From assembly GCA_039182125.1 (NCBI GenBank), contig JBCDCH010000016.1, positions 1-64,000 of the forward strand: a stretch of DNA of 64,000 nt, read 5' to 3'. This document shows positions 45,908 to 53,156 of the stretch, in pieces. A program made the position numbers and the translations under genes. How positions within the stretch are numbered: position 1 is the first letter of the stretch; each line of letters opens with the position of its first letter. This stretch comes from Planctomycetota bacterium (GTDB lineage: Bacteria; Planctomycetota; Phycisphaerae; Tepidisphaerales; Tepidisphaeraceae). A model generated the notes under the pieces. That model saw only the letters and a list, made by a program, of their open reading frames with translations, made no database searches and had not been told where the DNA came from.

Positions 45908-46360
45908 ATGTCTGTTATTTACTCCTCCACCTGTGGCTACGCCATCCATGCCGTTTGCCGAATCGCCGAGTTGCAGCCCGAGGGGAAGGGCAACGTGGGC
46001 GTCAACGAGATTTGTGAGGGTTCGGAACTGTCACCCCCGTTCGTCAGCAAAATCCTCCACGGCGTCGCCAAGGCCGGCCTTGTGAAAAGCACCAAGGGCC
46101 GCGGCGGCGGATTTCGGCTCAACAGGGCACCGGAGAAGATCACGCTGCTCGACATCGTCGACGTCATCGACGGCACCGACACCTACCGCCGCTGTGCGGT
46201 CGGGAGCTTCGAGCGGTGCAACGACAAGCAACCGTGTCCGCAGCACGACTCGTTCAAGCCGCTGCGCGAGAACATCATCCGCTACCTCAAGGACACGACC
46301 ATCGCCGATCTCGCCGAAGCGCTCGAGTCCAAGAAGGACAGCAAGAAGGTTACCAAGTAG
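45908..46360 (+). CDS. Rrf2 family Fe-S-type transcriptional regulator
   Basis: The 150-aa protein has the Rrf2 winged helix (YAIHAVCRIAEL, SPPFVSKILHGVAKAGLVKSTKG split here) at residues 5-70, then a wing ending in GRGGGFRL. Three cysteines in the canonical region (RRCAVGSFERCNDKQPCPQH, spacing Cx7Cx5C) can bind a 2Fe-2S cluster as in IscR/NsrR. It would respond to Fe-S status, NO or redox. Target genes are not evident nearby. Confidence 0.88.
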   Translation: MSVIYSSTCGYAIHAVCRIAELQPEGKGNVGVNEICEGSELSPPFVSKILHGVAKAGLVKSTKGRGGGFRLNRAPEKITLLDIVDVIDGTDTYRRCAVGSFERCNDKQPCPQHDSFKPLRENIIRYLKDTTIADLAEALESKKDSKKVTK

Positions 46361-46378
46361 CCGGTGCGGTGGGGGCGT

Positions 46379-46762
46379 TTAGCCGGCGAGGTTGAGGTCG
46401 ACCGACCGGCTGCCCACGCCGATGCGGACCACGCCGTTCTTGAGGGCCGACACTTCCTCGGCAAGCGTGTAAAACACTTGCTTACCGTCGCGGCGGTTGT
46501 CGATCAGCCGGTTGATCCGCATCAGCCCGAGGTGGTGGCTGACGGTCGGCTGTGGCAGCGAAAGCTCTTCGCAAAGGGCCCCGACGTTGCGTTCACCTTT
46601 GGCGAGGATCAGGAGAATACCCAGCCGGGTTCGGTCGCCCAGGACTTTGAACAGGCGGACGATGGTTTCGACGTCCGCGTCAGGGATCGGGTTGTTGTCA
46701 GGGGTCGAAGATCGGTCGGAAGCGCGTTGGACCGCAGACACTGAACTGCTCGTATCGTGCAT
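46379..46762 (-). CDS. ArsR family transcriptional regulator
   Basis: The 127-aa protein has an ArsR/SmtB winged helix at about residues 30-105: FKVLGDRTRLGILLIL, GALCEELSLPQPTVSHHLGLM, and NRRDGKQVFYTL as the wing. The N-terminal 25 residues are Ser-rich and disordered. No CxC metal-binding motif is present in helix 3, so metal sensing by the ArsR site is unlikely. Convergent with the Rrf2 gene. Confidence 0.88.
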   Translation of the reverse strand: MHDTSSSVSAVQRASDRSSTPDNNPIPDADVETIVRLFKVLGDRTRLGILLILAKGERNVGALCEELSLPQPTVSHHLGLMRINRLIDNRRDGKQVFYTLAEEVSALKNGVVRIGVGSRSVDLNLAG

Positions 46763-46970
46763 GAAGCAAGCTTATGCGTGGGGGCATGCCTTTGTGGGGC
46801 TCGCGTACAACATGACGCACGGAAACCCCTCGCCAATGTGTCTGGTACCACATAATGCGGCCTCTAGCAGGTGCGAATGACACATCTTGGTCATGCCCAC
46901 GATTGCCGCCGAACGGATGAAGCGTCGTCTTGACCCGATGCTGATCCCACCTAGCATGCCTCTCCCCGCC

Positions 46971-47041
46971 GGGGCCATGGTCTAATGGGATGACGGTTGA
47001 ATCGCATTCAACAAATCGGGGTTCGACTCCCCGTGGCTCCA
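46971..47041 (+). tRNA. tRNA-Ala (anticodon CGC), integration target
   Basis: The 71-nt cloverleaf has acceptor GGGGCCA paired with TGGCTCC, including the G3-T70 (G3:U70) pair that specifies alanine, anticodon stem GTTGA/TCAAC around ATCGCAT with anticodon CGC, and T arm CGGGG/CCCCG with loop TTCGACT. Discriminator A; no encoded CCA. Its 3' end from 47017 is duplicated at 63934-63962, marking it as the attachment site of the element to the right. Confidence 0.95.
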
Positions 47042-47045
47042 CTAC
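47017..47045 (+). repeat. attL core (29-bp direct repeat)
   Basis: The 29 bp starting CGGGGTTCGACTCCCCG and ending in CTAC are identical to 63934-63962. They cover the tRNA-Ala T arm, acceptor 3' strand and four bases beyond, the standard target of tyrosine integrases. Confidence 0.95.
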
Positions 47046-47095
47046 TTTTGCCTAACCTGCACCGAAGCGCATAGCACTGCATAAAGCTGCATAAG

Positions 47096-47116
47096 CCCCC
47101 GCAACCGCGGGGGTTT
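47096..47116 (+). terminator. Terminator-like hairpin just inside attL
   Basis: A 7-bp stem CCCCCGC / GCGGGGG with loop AACC followed by TTT lies 55 bp downstream of the tRNA. Because it lies inside the element, the element brings a replacement terminator for the tRNA it disrupts. Confidence 0.75.
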
Positions 47117-47182
47117 ATGTGTTTCCGGGCCGAGCCGCCAAAATGCATCGGGCTGCACGGGGCTGCATAGTTTCGCACGGGG

Positions 47183-47215
47183 TTGATGTCCGTTTTGATG
47201 TCCGTTTTGATGTCC
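47183..47215 (+). repeat. Three direct repeats TTGATGTCC, candidate integrase arm sites (left)
   Basis: TTGATGTCC occurs at 47183, 47195 and 47207, spaced exactly 12 bp and separated by GTT. The same 12-bp-spaced motif recurs twice near attR (63868-63887). Short repeats at both ends of an integrated element, at fixed helical spacing, are typical of arm-type integrase sites. A weak upstream in-frame ATG reads through these repeats (MSVLMSVLM), but coding there is unlikely. Confidence 0.7.
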
Positions 47216-47263
47216 AGTAGGGTCTTCGCTACTTGGGGTCGCGTTCAACGGGGACACATCGAC

Positions 47264-48337
47264 ATGCCGACAGAGCAAGCAACGATTCAGACGTACCGAA
47301 TTCACCGATGCGGTTTCTACCGACGCGGGGCCAAGTCGCCAGAGTTCGGCGAACTAGACGAAGTCCTGACAGAAGCCCGATCGTGGGCGATTGATGGCAA
47401 GTTGCAACTGGGCGACACCTGCACCTTCACGGAAGACGCGAAGAAGTCGTGGCTCGGCGTCTACGCATGGGAGATGAGACGAGACGCTTCGACGGGAACC
47501 TGGGCGATTACATTGTGGAACCGGACGCCGAAAAGTGCGGGCGGGGTGATGTTTGCGGACGCGGCGGGCACGCCGTCCGCTCGCAAGGCTCGAACTTCGG
47601 CCCCTAAGAAGAACGACCTACCCGGCTATCCCACACACTTTTGGTTGGACCCTGCGTCGTCGTCGCTCGTCACCGTTCAACTCGATGAGTTCCCGAACGG
47701 GCATCAGAACCTTATTCGATGGCTAACCGGTTTCCTGCGGAATGTCTCGCCTTACCGCGTCAAACAAACGCATGTAGACGAAGACGGGCAAGAGTCGGTA
47801 GAAAGCGTCACCTGGAGGGAGTTGGGAGCAAGTGACGAAGACGAAACCCCGGCGGTTCAGCCATCGTTCGTATCGAAGCCCGTCGTGCTTCCTGGCAAGA
47901 TCAAGACGGTCCAGGACAATCGAGCGAAGATCAAGCGTGTGTTGATCCGAGAGCAGTTGGTGTCTTCGGTAGTGGATGACCGAGGATTGATTGAGCGGCT
48001 GCTGAGTCGTGTGGACCTCGACTTCCAAGACTACACGCCGAGCAGTGTCAGGGTTGAGGCCAAAATTCCCGTCGTCCCGTCGCAGGAGGACTTGGACGAG
48101 ATGCTTTCAGGCTCTGAGTCGGCCGGGCCATCCGGATTTGGTTTTGAGATCGAAGGCGTCGACAAGCCCGTGTGGATTGACCACGCATCGACACGTGAAT
48201 CACGGAAGTTGGACATTGTCAGAGACAAAAACAATGTCCCCGCAGCGGAGTCGATTTTGCGTACCATGAAGACGCTCCGTAAAACGATCACCAACCGCGT
48301 CAAGCAAGATCTGAGTGTGCATCATGCCATCGACTGA
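47264..48337 (+). CDS. RexA-like candidate abortive-infection sensor
   Basis: The ATG at 47264 (MPTEQATIQTYR) gives 357 aa; the longer frame runs through integrase arm repeats. No named domain was recognised with certainty, but the order of short motifs recalls lambda RexA: an LQLG segment (RexA LQVG) near residue 47, PGYPTHFWLD (RexA LGFPSFLFVE) near 125 and VRVEAKIPV (RexA VKVEAKLPV) near 263. The RexA comparison is from memory. The next gene encodes a four-helix membrane protein overlapping by 14 bp, the same architecture as rexA-rexB. Base composition looks less GC-rich than the neighbours. It could alternatively be an unrelated unknown. Confidence 0.55.
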   Translation: MPTEQATIQTYRIHRCGFYRRGAKSPEFGELDEVLTEARSWAIDGKLQLGDTCTFTEDAKKSWLGVYAWEMRRDASTGTWAITLWNRTPKSAGGVMFADAAGTPSARKARTSAPKKNDLPGYPTHFWLDPASSSLVTVQLDEFPNGHQNLIRWLTGFLRNVSPYRVKQTHVDEDGQESVESVTWRELGASDEDETPAVQPSFVSKPVVLPGKIKTVQDNRAKIKRVLIREQLVSSVVDDRGLIERLLSRVDLDFQDYTPSSVRVEAKIPVVPSQEDLDEMLSGSESAGPSGFGFEIEGVDKPVWIDHASTRESRKLDIVRDKNNVPAAESILRTMKTLRKTITNRVKQDLSVHHAID

Positions 48338-48914
48338 GCGAAAAATCCCGTTTGGCGGAACGGTCTTTGTCGTTGTGGCCGCGGGGGTCATCTTTGGAGC
48401 GCTTGGGTTTTGGCGAGGCGATAAAGTCCCGGGCGATACGATCCGCTCACTCTTCGGCGGGCTAGTAACGATCGCTGGATTCGTTCTAGCGGTGGCGGGA
48501 ATTTGGTTCGCCGTCCTTTATCCGGCTGCACTCGCGTCGTTGGCGAATCGGTCGGGTGATGATGACCGGCAGGTTCGACGCGTGGGGCTGCTGATACTTC
48601 CTGTGCTTGTTTCGGTGGCCACTGTCATCGTGGCGATGGTCGGCGAGCCGTTGCACGCGTTGCTGGAAACGTTCACCGCAGTAGCCGCACACGACGAGCT
48701 CGTGCGTCGGATTGCTTTTTCGGTGCTCGTGTTTCTTACCACGGTCGAAGCTGCGGCGTTGGTAGTAGCGGTGTCTGCGATTCTGTCGATCCACGGCAAA
48801 GCCAAAACCCTGCAGCGGAAAAATCGACACGTCGAGGCTGTTACAGGGCAACCTGCTAAGCCCGTCTCGGGCCACGGACCCGAATCCACATTGCTCGCGG
48901 ACGTTGCAATCTAG
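48324..48914 (+). CDS. RexB-like four-helix membrane protein (candidate)
   Basis: The 196-aa product overlaps the upstream gene by 14 bp. Four hydrophobic helices are visible: GTVFVVVAAGVIFGALGF, LVTIAGFVLAVAGIWFAVLY, LLILPVLVSVATVIVAMV and AFSVLVFLTTVEAAALVVAV. The last contains VEaaAL, comparable to the VELgAL of lambda RexB, whose four-helix inner-membrane protein forms an ion channel when RexA is triggered. The C-terminal ~45 residues are soluble and basic. Order, coupling and topology match rexB; sequence identity is low, so the call stays tentative. Confidence 0.5.
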   Translation: MPSTERKIPFGGTVFVVVAAGVIFGALGFWRGDKVPGDTIRSLFGGLVTIAGFVLAVAGIWFAVLYPAALASLANRSGDDDRQVRRVGLLILPVLVSVATVIVAMVGEPLHALLETFTAVAAHDELVRRIAFSVLVFLTTVEAAALVVAVSAILSIHGKAKTLQRKNRHVEAVTGQPAKPVSGHGPESTLLADVAI

Positions 48915-49085
48915 GGTTCCAGTCGATGGTTGCTTTCAACCACGGGGTGCGGCACTTTTCGACGGGTTAATCGTCTCAAGCCCCGCGACCGAGCTCGATC
49001 TACGACTGGACCACGCAGGGGTGTCGGTTGTCGTCGAAGCCGATCGGCCGTCCGTCGCGCCTGCGTCTTCGGTAGGCTTGCGGCC

Positions 49086-49601
49086 ATGGGACAGTTCAAC
49101 GTCTACGGGGCCGACCGCAACACCGGCGAAGACAAAGCGTGGATCGTCGAAGCGAGTTCGGCCGAGTCGGCCGGCGCGAAGGCGGCCAAGCGGGGGCTCA
49201 TGGTGTCGAGTGTGGAGCCGGTCGAGTCTGACCCGTTGGCGGACTTGGCGACGTCGTCGGTCACGCCGGCGGCGGTGGGGTATTCGTCACGCACGACGCC
49301 ACGACGATCGGCTGCGGGCTACCCGGTGCTCATGGGCGCGTCCTACGGCCTGCTCGGCTGCGCTGGCCTGCTGCTGCTCGGCTTCGCGTGGGCGGTGTTC
49401 CGGCTGCTCCAGGCGATGGCCAGTGCATCGCCAGCACCAACGGTCAACGCCGGCCCGATGGACCCGTTCGCTCAGGCCGCGGCCGAGGCGGCGTTGTGGA
49501 CGTTCGGCATGATGTCGGTGTCACTGCTGGCCGGAGCGTTGTTCTTCGCGACCGTCGGCGGGATCGGTTTGGCCGTGCGCGACATCGCACGGCGGGGATG
49601 A
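49086..49601 (+). CDS. Two-helix membrane protein with N-terminal cytosolic domain
   Basis: The ATG at 49086 (MGQFNVYGADR) gives 171 aa. The first ~50 residues (GEDKAWIVEASSAESAGAKA...GLMVSSVEPV) resemble the small alpha/beta domain seen at the start of type II secretion-like and planctomycete unknown proteins. Two hydrophobic helices follow (VLMGASYGLLGCAGLLLLGF and MMSVSLLAGALFFATVGGIG). No function is evident. Its stop codon lies inside the first of the short palindromes at 49598-49613. Confidence 0.65.
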   Translation: MGQFNVYGADRNTGEDKAWIVEASSAESAGAKAAKRGLMVSSVEPVESDPLADLATSSVTPAAVGYSSRTTPRRSAAGYPVLMGASYGLLGCAGLLLLGFAWAVFRLLQAMASASPAPTVNAGPMDPFAQAAAEAALWTFGMMSVSLLAGALFFATVGGIGLAVRDIARRG

Positions 49602-49879
49602 CCATTTGGTCATGTTCTTCAGCCGGCAGTAAAAATAGGACCCCGGGGTCCCCCTCGCGGACCCATGGGTCCGGTCGAGAGGGGACCATTTGGTCCCCCG
49701 GTCCACAACGACGGTGACGTCCACCATGGTGGAGAGATTTCGGCAGCAACTGAAAAGTGTCTCCAATGGGAGACAGATTTCACCGACAACCGAAAAGTGT
49801 TGCCCATGGGCAACCGATTTCACCACCGGCCGAAATACCGGACACATGTGTCCGGCCGCGGAAGGGCAACGCCGCCGGC
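49598..49879. repeat. Array of eight short covarying palindromes, four at 40-bp period
   Basis: Eight dyads of 14-18 bp occur in 258 bp, centred near 49605, 49644, 49665, 49689, 49726, 49766, 49806 and 49846. The last four are spaced exactly 40 bp. Examples are GGACCCCGGGGTCC, CGGACCCATGGGTCCG, GTTGCCCATGGGCAAC and CCGGACACATGTGTCCGG. In the 40-bp units a variable 14-bp palindrome is followed by a conserved half (GATTTC...CCGAAAAGTG). The palindromes differ from each other yet both arms change together. A 40-bp unit shifts reading frame, so this is not a coding repeat. The region lies between convergent genes. Confidence 0.9.
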
Positions 49880-49977
49880 CCGGTGAAGGTGCCGACGGCG
49901 TTTCGGTCGGGCCGGTAGGCTGGTCGGTTCCCGGCCCGTTCCGCCACCGCCCCCAACGCCTGAGGGTCGGCCGTGGT

Positions 49978-50226
49978 TCAGGCGTCCTTCCACTCGTCGC
50001 CGTCGAGCGGCGTGACGAGCTCGTCAATCGTGACGCCAAGGGCCGCGGCGATACGCTGTATCGTCGAAACGGACGGGTCTGACCGCTTGCCTGACTCCAC
50101 GGCGTACCACTGTTGATGGCCGTGGAACCCGGCACGCTTTGCGGCTTCGGCTTGTGTGAGACCAAGGTCTTCGCGGAGCTGCCGGATTTTGTCGCGGTCG
50201 ACTGGCACCGCTGGCATCGTCGTCAT
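49978..50226 (-). CDS. XRE-family HTH repressor of the element
   Basis: Starting at MTTMPAVPVDRD (ATG 50226; 50256 is an alternative) gives 82 aa comprising one Cro/C1-type HTH: KIRQLREDLGLTQAEAAKRAG, FHGHQQWYAVESGKRSDPS, ALGVTIDELVTPL. The recognition helix region QQWYAVESGKR is typical. It is transcribed away from the early operon, with a near-perfect dyad operator in the shared control region, so it probably represses both promoters like a phage repressor. No peptidase or dimerisation domain is present. Confidence 0.85.
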   Translation of the reverse strand: MTTMPAVPVDRDKIRQLREDLGLTQAEAAKRAGFHGHQQWYAVESGKRSDPSVSTIQRIAAALGVTIDELVTPLDGDEWKDA

Positions 50227-50264
50227 CGCAGCCATCATTGCACGCACCGCCAGCATTTTCAATA

Positions 50265-50300
50265 CGATCGTGTTGACAATCAACACAATCGTGTTAGCGT
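50265..50300 (+). promoter_or_regulatory. Divergent promoter/operator between xre and early operon
   Basis: Arms CGATCGTGTTGA (50265-50276) and TCAACACAATCG (50280-50291) form a dyad with one mismatch and a 3-nt spacer; a further ATCGTGTT half-site follows at 50288-50295. The dyad overlaps a good -35 box TTGACA (50273-50278) with a weak -10 (TAGCGT, ~16 bp away). A repressor bound here would block the rightward promoter and probably its own leftward one. Confidence 0.75.
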
Positions 50301-50365
50301 CCGCCGCGACGCTGGCGGTGCCGTCGGCTCACCCCTCAACCCGTCCCGTGGCGGCGCATGAAAAA

Positions 50366-50398
50366 TGCCCCGCCGGTGCGACAACACCATGCGGGGCA
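50366..50398 (+). other. Leader hairpin before the first early gene
   Basis: Arms TGCCCCGC (50366-50373) and GCGGGGCA (50391-50398) enclose a second GGTG/CACC pairing. It ends 6 bp before the AGAAAGG ribosome-binding site of the next gene and could act as an attenuator or a leader stabiliser. A similar GGCCCCGC hairpin precedes the small gene at 55316. Confidence 0.6.
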
Positions 50399-50419
50399 AA
50401 ACCAGAAAGGTTCAGTTCA

Positions 50420-50773
50420 GTGGCCACAATACAGACTTCCGCCAGCGATGGCAACACCATCGCCCCCGACGTAGGTGCGTCCGCACCGTTCGCGCTCGAC
50501 TTCCTCGATCTTTCACATCCGATGCCTCGGCCAGTCGGTGGCAACTTTGCCACCGTCGACGTGGCCGACGTGCTGCCCGGCCAGTTCGTCCGCGTCAGCT
50601 TCAACGACCACGGGGCCGACCGGTCCATCGTCGGCATCTTCCAGTACCTCGCCGACCGCGTGGTGCGCGTCGTGGTGTCCATGCCCGACGCGGTGTTCCG
50701 CCGGGTCCGCTTGGCCAACATCACGCGTGTCGAGCTGCTCGTTTCCCTTCAGCCGGTGCGAGGTGAAGCATGA
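50420..50773 (+). CDS. Unknown early protein of the element
   Basis: The GTG at 50420 follows AGAAAGG at a 9-base spacing and gives 117 aa. The second half reads like a small beta-barrel binding domain (LPGQFVRVSFNDHGADRSIVGIFQYLADRVVRVVVSM in overlapping pieces); no family is recognised. A 20-bp palindrome with core GTGGCAACTTTGCCAC (50536-50555) lies inside the coding sequence. Overlaps the next gene by 4 bp; first gene of the rightward operon. Confidence 0.7.
   Translation: MATIQTSASDGNTIAPDVGASAPFALDFLDLSHPMPRPVGGNFATVDVADVLPGQFVRVSFNDHGADRSIVGIFQYLADRVVRVVVSMPDAVFRRVRLANITRVELLVSLQPVRGEA
50536..50555. repeat. Dispersed dyad copy 1 (GTGGCAACTTTGCCAC core)
   Basis: Nine-base arms CGGTGGCAA and TTGCCACCG with a CT centre. 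Sixteen bases (CGGTGGCAACTTTGCC) recur identically at 55761-55776, and the core recurs in inverse orientation at 60447-60462. Confidence 0.85.
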
Positions 50774-51633
50774 GCGACGCCACCACGAAGCCCACGCCGG
50801 CCGCTGACGCGAAGCTGGCCACCGACATGCGTACCGCCCGCGAATCTGTCGAGCGTGGCGACCACCTACGACCCCGCCGCGGTGCGTTGGTCGTCGACGA
50901 GATCGGCCGGATCATGCGGGTGAAACACGCCGACGGCGACGCGTTCATTTGCCGGGTTATCTACGACGCCAACGGTCCGACCGATGGCGAGGCCGACGGG
51001 GCCATCCCCGCCGAAACCGGCGAGCTGACCTTACTCGCCCAGGCCGACGGCATGCTGCAGCGTCGACACAACCGACTGCTCGCCATCGAGCATCGCGGCG
51101 ACCGCATCACGGTCTACCACGTTCACGACTTCGACATCGACCACGGCGGGCTTGTGCTCACGCTCGCACCGCGCTGGGACACTTTCGACGGCGAGGATGC
51201 CCGCCGCGGCAAGTTCAGTACCGCCCGGCCCGATGACGTGGTGCTGCTCAACACCATTGGCGTGGTCCGCATCCCCGAACGGATGATGCCGCCGGCACCG
51301 ACGCTGCCCGCCGACCTGAGCGATGAACCCGCCGATGAATGGGTCGACGAGGATCCGCACGACCTGAGCACGCCGGTGGGGCGGGCCGATGAAGCGTCGG
51401 CCATCCTCGAAATGTTCCAGCAGCTACAGCGTCGGCTCGAACGCATCGACCACGACGACGCGAGGGCTGCCATGGAGTGCCACGACATCGCCAACCACGT
51501 CGAAACCCTCGCGCTCAACACGCGAACCGCGGCGATGGATGCCGAGCTTGCCGAGCGGTTCCCCGATCGGCAGACGGACACGACCACGCCGACCGCCGGT
51601 GACGTGGTGGCCGACGATCGCGAGGTGGCGTGA
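50770..51633 (+). CDS. Unknown protein of the element
   Basis: The 287-aa acidic protein overlaps both neighbours. It has no recognised domain; the N-terminal ~190 residues alternate short beta strands (GALVVDEIGRIMRVKHADGD, LLAIEHRGDRITVYHVHDFD), and the C-terminal third (ASAILEMFQQLQRRLERIDHD) is helical and possibly coiled-coil. Together with the flanking genes it forms an early operon whose functions I cannot assign. Confidence 0.7.
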   Translation: MSDATTKPTPAADAKLATDMRTARESVERGDHLRPRRGALVVDEIGRIMRVKHADGDAFICRVIYDANGPTDGEADGAIPAETGELTLLAQADGMLQRRHNRLLAIEHRGDRITVYHVHDFDIDHGGLVLTLAPRWDTFDGEDARRGKFSTARPDDVVLLNTIGVVRIPERMMPPAPTLPADLSDEPADEWVDEDPHDLSTPVGRADEASAILEMFQQLQRRLERIDHDDARAAMECHDIANHVETLALNTRTAAMDAELAERFPDRQTDTTTPTAGDVVADDREVA

Positions 51634-52121
51634 TGTTCGTCATGGCACCGCCGGCGATTGCGGGCATGCGGGACCTGGCCGCCGTCGTCGCCGCCGATGA
51701 TGAGCTGGCGCGGCCGCCGCGCTGGCGACGTGGCGACACCGTGTTCGTGCACATGCCGTCGATGTTGCCGGTGGCCGTGCTCGAGTCTGGCGAGTTGCCC
51801 GCGCTCGATTTGCCGCCGCGAACCCACCGGATGGAACACGACGGCATCGGCCGCGTCCGCGTGCACCGCCTAATCTTCGACGTCGTCGACGGGAACGTGG
51901 TCGGCCCGCTGCCGGCTCGCATCGACTGGACGGGGCGGACGCTCACGCTCGCCGAATCGCTCGGCCCCGGGCAACGCGGTGAGATCCTCGCGGCCGTGGT
52001 GGAGCAGGTCCACGACCGGCTTTGCGTTCCGTTGCTCGGCACGGTGGCCGGGCTCGCGCTGGCCCGCGCGTCACCTGCGCGTCGTGATGGGTTGCGGGTG
52101 CTGCCGGACCTGGCAGCATGA
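51633..52121 (+). CDS. Unknown protein of the element
   Basis: The ATG at 51633 overlaps the previous stop and gives 162 aa (GTG 51630 is an alternative). The central part (FDVVDGNVVGPLPARIDWTG) looks like a small beta domain and the C-terminus is helical; it contains two hydrophobic patches but no clear membrane helix. Function unknown. A 117-bp gap follows before the next gene. Confidence 0.65.
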   Translation: MFVMAPPAIAGMRDLAAVVAADDELARPPRWRRGDTVFVHMPSMLPVAVLESGELPALDLPPRTHRMEHDGIGRVRVHRLIFDVVDGNVVGPLPARIDWTGRTLTLAESLGPGQRGEILAAVVEQVHDRLCVPLLGTVAGLALARASPARRDGLRVLPDLAA

Positions 52122-52238
52122 GTTACGATTCGTCCGGGTAGTCCGCCGGCCAGCGGACGTACGCCAGCGGCGGTGTGATGGTGTCCACCTCTCACCGTCC
52201 CCGCCGCGGCGGCCCGGCTTTCTTTCAGAGGTGACAGC

Positions 52239-52838
52239 ATGAGCGATTTTCTCACCGCGGCCGAGGCGGCTGCGCTAGCCAAACGCATTGAGAAGGTTTA
52301 CCCGGTCCTTTGCGAGGAGCTTTTGTTCGCGGTCGAAGTTGGCCGGGAAGCCGAAGTGCTGCGCTCTTGTGAGAAGTGGCTTGCCGAGGTGCATCGACTC
52401 GGCGAGTGGGCCGTCGTTGAGATCGAAGATTGGGGTGACGAGGCGGATTTCGTTATCCCCGCCGGCCAACCGTGGCACGGTGACCCCGAGAAGCCCGAGG
52501 ACGGGCCAAGCCGGCAATGGATCAACGAGTTTCCCCTGCTCGAGCTCAGCATCGTTCGGCGACATGCCGAGCGTTTGGCGGGGCCGTCTGTCACGCCCGC
52601 TGCGACGTCGACCGAACTGCCGAAGCCGACACCTGCAGTACCCGAAGGAGAATGGTCACGATGGGTTTCGAAGGGCGACGTGTGCGCAGCATGGGGCGTG
52701 GAACGGTTCCGCGATCTTCCATCCGATCTTCGCTTGCGCGGCATCGACGACGGCGGCAACAGTCGGTCGAAGAAAGTTCGCGTGCGACTCGACACATTGG
52801 ACGCGCACGCACGCCGAAAAATCGAGCAGATTCCCTGA
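52239..52838 (+). CDS. Unknown helical protein, possible HTH C-terminus
   Basis: The ATG at 52239 follows AGAGGTGA and gives 199 aa. The N-terminal ~60 residues are helical (LTAAEAAALAKRIEKVYPVL), the middle is linker, and the C-terminus (SKGDVCAAWGVERFRDLPSDLRLRG, then KKVRVRLDTLDAHARRKIEQ) resembles a MerR/excisionase-like winged helix. Such arrangement recurs in phage and satellite regulatory genes. No specific function. Confidence 0.6.
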   Translation: MSDFLTAAEAAALAKRIEKVYPVLCEELLFAVEVGREAEVLRSCEKWLAEVHRLGEWAVVEIEDWGDEADFVIPAGQPWHGDPEKPEDGPSRQWINEFPLLELSIVRRHAERLAGPSVTPAATSTELPKPTPAVPEGEWSRWVSKGDVCAAWGVERFRDLPSDLRLRGIDDGGNSRSKKVRVRLDTLDAHARRKIEQIP

Positions 52839-52843
52839 GTATC

Positions 52844-52899
52844 TGCCACGCAAATGCCACAAATGGCGAGGAAACGGGAGCAAATGCCACAAGTGCCAC
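52844..52899 (+). repeat. Iteron-like TGCCAC repeats before the recombination operon
   Basis: TGCCAC occurs at 52844, 52855, 52885 and 52894; the longer CAAATGCCACAA is repeated exactly at 52851 and 52881, 30 bp apart. The stretch is non-coding and lies just upstream of the genes for the HTH proteins, exonuclease and RecT. It may be an operator or origin iterons. Confidence 0.65.
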
Positions 52900-52940
52900 A
52901 AGTCCCGCGGCGGCCTGCTGAAACCGTCTAGGTTCGCGGC

Positions 52941-53156
52941 ATGCAGCCGGAAGAAAGATTCTGTCCACTTCAACGTGCCGCTCGGCTCCTTGGCGTTCCG
53001 GTCGGTTGGCTCGCCGCTGAGGCTGAGGCCGGGCGGGTTCCGTTTGTTCAGGCGGGACGACGCAAGCTCGTCGAACTGCCCAAAATCCGCGACGCACTCC
53101 GTGAGCGTGCGGAAGCCGAGGCGGCTGAGCGCCGGGGGGAGGCCGTCCATGCCTGA
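52941..53156 (+). CDS. Small HTH protein, excisionase-like
   Basis: This 71-aa protein reads as a MerR/AlpA-like winged helix: QRAARLLGVPVGWLAAEAEAG followed by RVPFVQAGRRKLVELPKIRDAL. Proteins of this size and shape next to another excisionase-like gene usually act as recombination directionality factors or regulators. It overlaps the next gene by 8 bp. Confidence 0.65.
   Translation: MQPEERFCPLQRAARLLGVPVGWLAAEAEAGRVPFVQAGRRKLVELPKIRDALRERAEAEAAERRGEAVHA

Noticed and set aside
46763-46970. Small gene between the ArsR regulator and tRNA-Ala
   Set aside because: No frame has a ribosome-binding site and recognisable protein; the stretch appears non-coding.
47183-47263. Upstream start MMSVLMSVLM of the RexA-like gene
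   Set aside because: These residues are translations of the TTGATGTCC integrase repeats; the ATG at 47264 gives a normal N-terminus.
49598-49879. CRISPR-like reading of the repeat array
   Set aside because: The variable parts are palindromic 14-mers, far too short and symmetric for spacers; no Cas gene is present and the constant part degenerates quickly.
49665-49886. Open frame through the palindrome array as a repeat protein
   Set aside because: The 40-bp unit is not a multiple of three, so successive repeats are read in different frames.
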